37,908 nucleotides of DNA, from assembly GCA_024958655.1 (NCBI GenBank), contig JANWUR010000029.1:7631-45538 (forward strand), written 5' to 3'. Numbering within the stretch: the first letter of the stretch is position 1; every line of letters begins with the position of its first letter. Below are positions 32,599-37,908 of this stretch, in pieces. The notes beneath the pieces are model-generated. The model was not told where the DNA came from. It ran no database searches and was given only the letters and a program-made list of their open reading frames with translations. This stretch comes from Cyanobium sp. FGCU6 (GTDB taxonomy: Bacteria > Cyanobacteriota > Cyanobacteriia > PCC-6307 > Cyanobiaceae). The translations under genes were made by a program, and so were the position numbers.

Positions 32599-34225
32599 AC
32601 TCCGCCACGAGCTTCCCGCCTGGGTGGGGCCGGTGGCCGGGGCCCTGACGGAGGCCCTGCCGCGGCTCCACGGCACTGGAGGAGACCCCAGGCTCGCTGA
32701 GCTGATCACCGCCCTCACCCACGCCCTGGCGGCCGGCGAGACCGACCTCGATCTGGCGGGGCCCCCGCCGGCGGCGGTGGAGGCCGCGGGCTGGCCCGGC
32801 GAGCACCTCCGCACCCTGCATGGATCGCCGCTGGCGCGCGATCCTGATGGTCCGCTGGTGCTTCACGACGGGCGTCTGTGCTGGCGGCGCTGGCACGAGC
32901 GCCGGGAGCAGGTGCTCGAAGCCCTGCGGCAGCGGGCCGCCTGCCGATCGGCGGTGGAGCTCGCGGTGGATCCGCAGATGCTGCGGCGGCGGGCCGCCGC
33001 GCTGGCGCGGGAGAAGGGTCTCGATCGCCACCAGTCCCTGGCCGTACGGGCGGCGCTCGAGCGACCCCTGGTGCTGCTGGAGGGCGGGCCGGGTACCGGC
33101 AAGACCAGCACGGTGGCGGCCATCCTCGCCGCCCTGGAGCAGCAGCGGCCCGGGATCCGGCTGCAGCTGGCGGCCCCCACCGGCAAGGCGGCGGCGCGGC
33201 TCCAGGTCGCCACCGGTGGTCACTTCCCCTGCTCCACCCTCCACCGCCTGCTGGAGAGCCGGGGCGATCGCTTCGGCCGCGATCGTCACCATCCCCTCGC
33301 CGTCGATGCCCTGGTGGTGGATGAGGTGTCGATGGTGGATCTGGAGCTGATGGGGGCGCTGCTCGAGGCCCTGCCCGCAGACGCCCAGCTGGTGCTGGTG
33401 GGCGATCCGGCCCAGCTGCCGCCCGTGGCCCCCGGCGCCCTGCTGCTGGAGCTGCAGCGACCGGCCGTGCGCCGGACACTCGGCGACGGCGTGGTGACCC
33501 TGACCCGGGTGTATCGCAACGCCGGCGCGATCGCAGCGGCGGCCGAGGTCCTGCGCCGCTCCCTCACCGCGGACGACGCCGATCCGCTGGCGGGTCTGCG
33601 GCCCCTGCTGGAGACCCTCCCCGCCGGTGCCAACCTGGAGTGGCGGCAGGCCTCACCCCTGGCGGTGCCCGAGATCGTGCAGCGGCGGATGCGCCGCCAG
33701 CTCGATGCCCTGGCCTCCCTCGCCGCCGACTGCGACCCCGCCACCGGCGCGGGGGCCGAGGCGCTGCTGGCGGAGCGGGAGCGGCTGCTGGTGCTCTCCC
33801 CCGTGCGGCACGGACGCTGGGGACTGGAGGCCCTCCACCGCAGCGTGCTCGGCGAGGTGGCCGTAGCTTCGCCGCTGGCCTGGCCCGAGGGGTTGCCCGT
33901 GCTCTGCACCCGCAACCTGGGGGAGCTGGGGCTGGCCAATGGCGATGTGGGCGTGCTGGTGGGACAGGGCGCCGATCCGCAGCGGCGCCGTCTGGTGTTC
34001 GCCAGCCCCACCGGAGCGCCGATCTGGGCCCATCCGGCCCAGCTGGCCGGGGCGGTGCAGCCGGCCCTGGCGCTCACGGTGCACAAGGCCCAGGGCAGCG
34101 AGGCCGAGGAGGTGGTGGTGCTGCTGCCCCAGCGCGAAGGCGGCGACCGGCGTCTGCTTTACACGGCCCTCACCCGGGCGCGCGAACGCGCGCTGCTGCT
34201 CACCCCCACGCTCCTGGCGAGATGA
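32591..34225 (+). CDS. recD: Exodeoxyribonuclease V subunit alpha (RecD)
   Basis: A 544-residue 5'-3' SF1B helicase. The N-terminal domain (1-130) is variable; then Walker A GGPGTGKT (K171), APTGKAAARL, VDEVSMVDLELMG, VGDPAQLPPVAPG, the arm LTRVYRN and the C-terminal ALTVHKAQGSEAEEVVVLLP with LYTALTRAR. This is the short RecD of the RecBCD type rather than RecD2. It is the fast motor on the 5' strand and regulates nuclease activity at Chi. The start ATG 32591 lies inside the end of recB (overlap ATGGCTGA), so order is C-B-D with coupled translation. The trailing gene begins 9 bases later. Confidence 0.95.
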   Translation: MAELRHELPAWVGPVAGALTEALPRLHGTGGDPRLAELITALTHALAAGETDLDLAGPPPAAVEAAGWPGEHLRTLHGSPLARDPDGPLVLHDGRLCWRRWHERREQVLEALRQRAACRSAVELAVDPQMLRRRAAALAREKGLDRHQSLAVRAALERPLVLLEGGPGTGKTSTVAAILAALEQQRPGIRLQLAAPTGKAAARLQVATGGHFPCSTLHRLLESRGDRFGRDRHHPLAVDALVVDEVSMVDLELMGALLEALPADAQLVLVGDPAQLPPVAPGALLLELQRPAVRRTLGDGVVTLTRVYRNAGAIAAAAEVLRRSLTADDADPLAGLRPLLETLPAGANLEWRQASPLAVPEIVQRRMRRQLDALASLAADCDPATGAGAEALLAERERLLVLSPVRHGRWGLEALHRSVLGEVAVASPLAWPEGLPVLCTRNLGELGLANGDVGVLVGQGADPQRRRLVFASPTGAPIWAHPAQLAGAVQPALALTVHKAQGSEAEEVVVLLPQREGGDRRLLYTALTRARERALLLTPTLLAR

Positions 34226-34234
34226 GGCCGGGCC

Positions 34235-34687
34235 GTGTTCTGGTCCGTACCCTTGCCGCCAGACCCGTTGTGCCCTGCCGTGGCTGCTTCCCTGCCCACC
34301 GACCCCGGTAGCGGCGACCGCTGCGAACGTCCCTGGGGGTGGTACGAAACCCTGGCCACCGGCGAGGGTTACCTGGTGAAGCGGCTCTGGATCGCACCGG
34401 GCCGCCGCATCAGCCTGCAGCGCCACCACCACCGCAGCGAGCACTGGGTGATCGTGGGCGGAGGCGGCACGGTGGAGATCGATGGCCGCGAGCAGCCGGT
34501 GCAGCCTGGGGACGCCCTGCTCGTTCCGCTTGGATCGGTGCACCGGGCCAGCGCCGCCGGCGACGGCCTGGCGATCGTGGAGGTGCAGCGGGGTGAGCAG
34601 CTGCGCGAAGACGACATCGAGCGCCTGGCCGACGACTACGGCCGTCTGGCGCCCGAGCTCCCGCTCCGGGGGTTGTGGTCTCCATAG
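34235..34687 (+). CDS. Mannose-6-phosphate isomerase type II cupin-domain protein
   Basis: A 150-residue single-domain cupin. Landmarks are ERPWGWYETLATGEGYLVK, the metal-binding motif QRHHHRSEHWVIVGG (His and Glu ligands), VEIDGREQPVQPGDALLVP and HRASAAGDGLAIVEVQ. This is the C-terminal isomerase domain of the bifunctional ManC/AlgA type, here free-standing: it would interconvert mannose 6-phosphate and fructose 6-phosphate for GDP-mannose and surface polysaccharide. GTG 34235 is used; the first 25 residues are not part of the cupin. It follows recD by 9 bases, probably by read-through rather than functional relation. Confidence 0.85.
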   Translation: MFWSVPLPPDPLCPAVAASLPTDPGSGDRCERPWGWYETLATGEGYLVKRLWIAPGRRISLQRHHHRSEHWVIVGGGGTVEIDGREQPVQPGDALLVPLGSVHRASAAGDGLAIVEVQRGEQLREDDIERLADDYGRLAPELPLRGLWSP

Positions 34688-34760
34688 GTGATAAAGTTTT
34701 GCTTCACGCCTTTGATCAAGGGCAAGGCAGCAGGGAACTTCTTCCCCCACGGGCGCTGCC

Positions 34761-34797
34761 GGCCTGCGTTGAAGGATTCTCCCGGCCCACGCAGGCC
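34761..34797 (+). promoter_or_regulatory. Hairpin in the deaD 5' leader
   Basis: An 8-bp perfect inverted repeat, GGCCTGCG (34761-34768) and CGCAGGCC (34790-34797), brackets 21 bases in the 121-base gap before deaD, ending 11 bases before its start codon. It can place structure near the ribosome-binding site. In cold-shock helicase genes such leaders can control translation or decay; here the role is inferred from position only. Confidence 0.4.
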
Positions 34798-34808
34798 CTG
34801 CTCCACCC

Positions 34809-36692
<1,884 letters not shown>

Positions 36693-36722
36693 TCCCAAAC
36701 CGTTTCCCACCTGCTCCTTCCC

Positions 36723-37028
36723 ATGCCGAACCACCCCCCACGCTTCCACCCGCTGGTCCGCCTGGGGATCGTGGCTGTCATGGCCTGCGGGATGGGAAGC
36801 GGTGCCGTCGCCCCCACCGCAGCCCACAGCACAGGCCTGGGCGAGATCGTCCGGGCCATGTGTCTGTCGGCATTCGAGAACGAACTGGCCCAGTCAGGTA
36901 GACGGGCTCCTGCCGGAATGGCCGACTACGCCTGTGGCTGCGTGGCCGATCGCATCCAGGACGGCAGCAGCGTGGATGCCGCCCGCAACACGTGCCGGGA
37001 GGCCACGGCCCGTCGCTATCCGATCTGA
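36723..37028 (+). CDS. Small exported four-Cys protein
   Basis: A 101-residue protein with a signal peptide (about 1-35, hydrophobic LVRLGIVAVMACGMGSGAVA and an AHS-type end). The mature part of about 65 residues has four Cys (C47, C71, C73, C91) in MCLSAFENELAQ, YACGCVADRI and NTCREATARR, spaced so that two helix-hairpin disulfides are likely. No enzyme motif. It is probably a periplasmic helical protein of unknown role. It begins 30 bases after deaD on the same strand. Confidence 0.7.
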   Translation: MPNHPPRFHPLVRLGIVAVMACGMGSGAVAPTAAHSTGLGEIVRAMCLSAFENELAQSGRRAPAGMADYACGCVADRIQDGSSVDAARNTCREATARRYPI

Positions 37029-37048
37029 GGCTCGGGCCCGTGCCCACG

Positions 37049-37069
37049 CTCTGCGCCTCAGGCGCAGAG
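37049..37069. terminator. Hairpin shared by two convergent genes
   Basis: A perfect 9-3-9 inverted repeat: CTCTGCGCC, loop TCA, GGCGCAGAG. The loop TCA (37058-37060) is the stop codon of the minus-strand gene. It lies 20 bases after the plus-strand gene's stop. There is no T-run, so termination is inferred from its position between convergent genes. Confidence 0.5.
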
Positions 37070-37258
37070 TTCCGTGACCTCGGCTGAGGCCACCACCGAG
37101 AGCTCCACCACCGAGAGCCGTTCCACGGCGGCGATCAGGGCCGGCTGCACCTCCATGCTTTCGGAGGTCACCATCGTCTGCAGGAGGTCGAACAGGTCCT
37201 GGGGAGCGAGCTCGCCGTTTTCACTCCAGGCGAGGCTCCAGGGAACGGGGGCCGTCAT
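37058..37258 (-). CDS. Small conserved-type protein (66 aa)
   Basis: A 66-residue acidic protein from ATG 37258: SLAWSENGELAPQDLFDLLQ, then EVQPALIAAVERLSVVELSV and the C-terminal CA. The sequence alternates two short helices and a hydrophobic strand; no membrane segment or motif. Good codon fit, a convergent hairpin at its stop and absence of a better frame argue that it is real. The longer frame from 37420 adds an unlikely leader. The function is unknown. Its divergent neighbour is the RRM gene. Confidence 0.6.
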   Translation of the reverse strand: MTAPVPWSLAWSENGELAPQDLFDLLQTMVTSESMEVQPALIAAVERLSVVELSVVASAEVTELCA

Positions 37259-37566
37259 CGTGGGATCGCGATGGATCAGGGTTTGCTGACAATGGGGCAG
37301 CCTCGGCTGTCGCGGGTTCCTTCTTCCGTTTCCCTTCAGAACCACTTCACGGATCTCCATAGCCAGGCCCGCCCCAGCTTCTGCTCGCAGGGTCGCCATG
37401 TACCATTTTTGTGATTCCAAGGTTCAGGTTCCCTTCGGCACGCTCAGCCGGCTGCGACCCCACAGGGTTCGACCCTTCTCAGGCTTCGACACTCAGGTCT
37501 TCTCCGTTCACTGGCTTTCGCTGGGACTCCCCGCATCAGACGAATCAGTTCCAGCTTCTTCAGTGA
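37259..37566 (+). other. Intergenic region with the leader of the RRM gene
   Basis: This 308-base gap between the divergent 66-aa gene and the RRM gene is less GC-rich than its surroundings. It should hold both promoters and a 5' leader for the RRM gene. No clear sigma-70 box pair, tRNA or other RNA gene was recognised. RRM genes of this type in cyanobacteria commonly have long, cold-regulated leaders. Confidence 0.45.
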
Positions 37567-37908
37567 ATGACCATCTACGTCGGCAACCTCTCGTTCCAGG
37601 CCGAACGCGAGGATCTGCTTGATCTCTTCGGCCAGTACGGCGAAGTCCGCCAGTGCAGCCTCCCCCTCGATCGCGAAACCGGCCGCAAGCGCGGCTTCGC
37701 CTTCGTGGAACTCGCCGATGACGCCTCCGAGCAGAAGGCCATCGACGACCTCCAGGACGTGGAGTGGATGGGCCGCATGATCCGCGTCAACAAGGCCACT
37801 CCCCGCGAAGGCGGCGGTGGTGGTGGTGGCGGCCGTGGCGGCTACGGCGGCGGCGGCGGCGGTAATCGCTCCGGCGGCGGCGGCGGCGGCGGCTATGGCG
37901 GCGGCGGC
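37567..37908 (+). CDS. Glycine-rich RRM RNA-binding protein (partial)
   Basis: At least 114 residues; the window ends inside the gene. Residues 1-80 form one RRM: RNP2 IYVGNL at the start and RNP1 KRGFAFVEL (about 42-50), with typical spacing. After KATPREG follows a Gly-rich tail (GGGGGRGGYGG, GGGNRSGGG, GGGYGGGG) of the cyanobacterial Rbp type. These single-RRM proteins bind RNA non-specifically as chaperones and are usually induced by cold or stress. The tail is coded by GGC-rich low-complexity DNA likely to vary in length. The gene lies close to the DEAD-box helicase. Confidence 0.93.
   Translation, partial: MTIYVGNLSFQAEREDLLDLFGQYGEVRQCSLPLDRETGRKRGFAFVELADDASEQKAIDDLQDVEWMGRMIRVNKATPREGGGGGGGGRGGYGGGGGGNRSGGGGGGGYGGGG

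Overview
The window looks like chromosome of a high-GC unicellular cyanobacterium of the Cyanobium/Synechococcus (picocyanobacterial) type. The evidence is a photosystem II small subunit (PsbY), a high-light-inducible protein, carotenoid isomerase CrtH and the chlorophyll-cyclase factor Ycf54. It also has TrmFO, a glycine-rich RRM protein, and the cyanobacterial HIP1 octamer GCGATCGC (for example at 49-56, 17770-17777 and 18232-18239). The genus is an inference from gene content and base composition; no rRNA is present.

Left part (1 to about 6300): an accessory region, best read as one end of a genomic island. It holds the end of a TPR-repeat protein with near-perfect DNA repeats, a twice-frameshifted Dabb-domain pseudogene, small orphan genes, a C39-like papain-fold peptidase, a small HTH protein of excisionase type and a tyrosine integrase. 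The integrase abuts a tRNA-Lys(TTT), the usual arrangement for tRNA-targeted integration. The most interesting element is a MerR-family-type promoter (1434-1465) directly ahead of a tiny Cys-rich, metallothionein-like ORF interrupted by an in-frame UGA.

Middle part (about 6300 to 24700): core genome with many short operons. In order: a gamma-carbonic-anhydrase-like protein; two tandem type I sulfatases; psbY and trmFO; a dienelactone-hydrolase-like protein divergent from an hli gene; crtH; gadB-marC; two small conserved proteins; an OmpR-type regulator whose receiver lacks the phospho-acceptor Asp; bolA-grxD; a periplasmic protein; a PlsC-type acyltransferase; and pdxJ overlapping ycf54.

Right part (about 24700 to 37908): a PPP-type phosphatase followed by a tightly packed recC-recB-recD operon (overlaps of 4 and 8 bases), a mannose-6-phosphate-isomerase-type cupin, a DeaD-type RNA helicase behind a structured leader, two small proteins, and the start of a cold-shock-type RRM protein cut by the window end. 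DeaD and the RRM protein suggest an RNA-chaperone neighbourhood. Because GC is so high, nearly every real gene casts long antisense ORFs; these were discarded.
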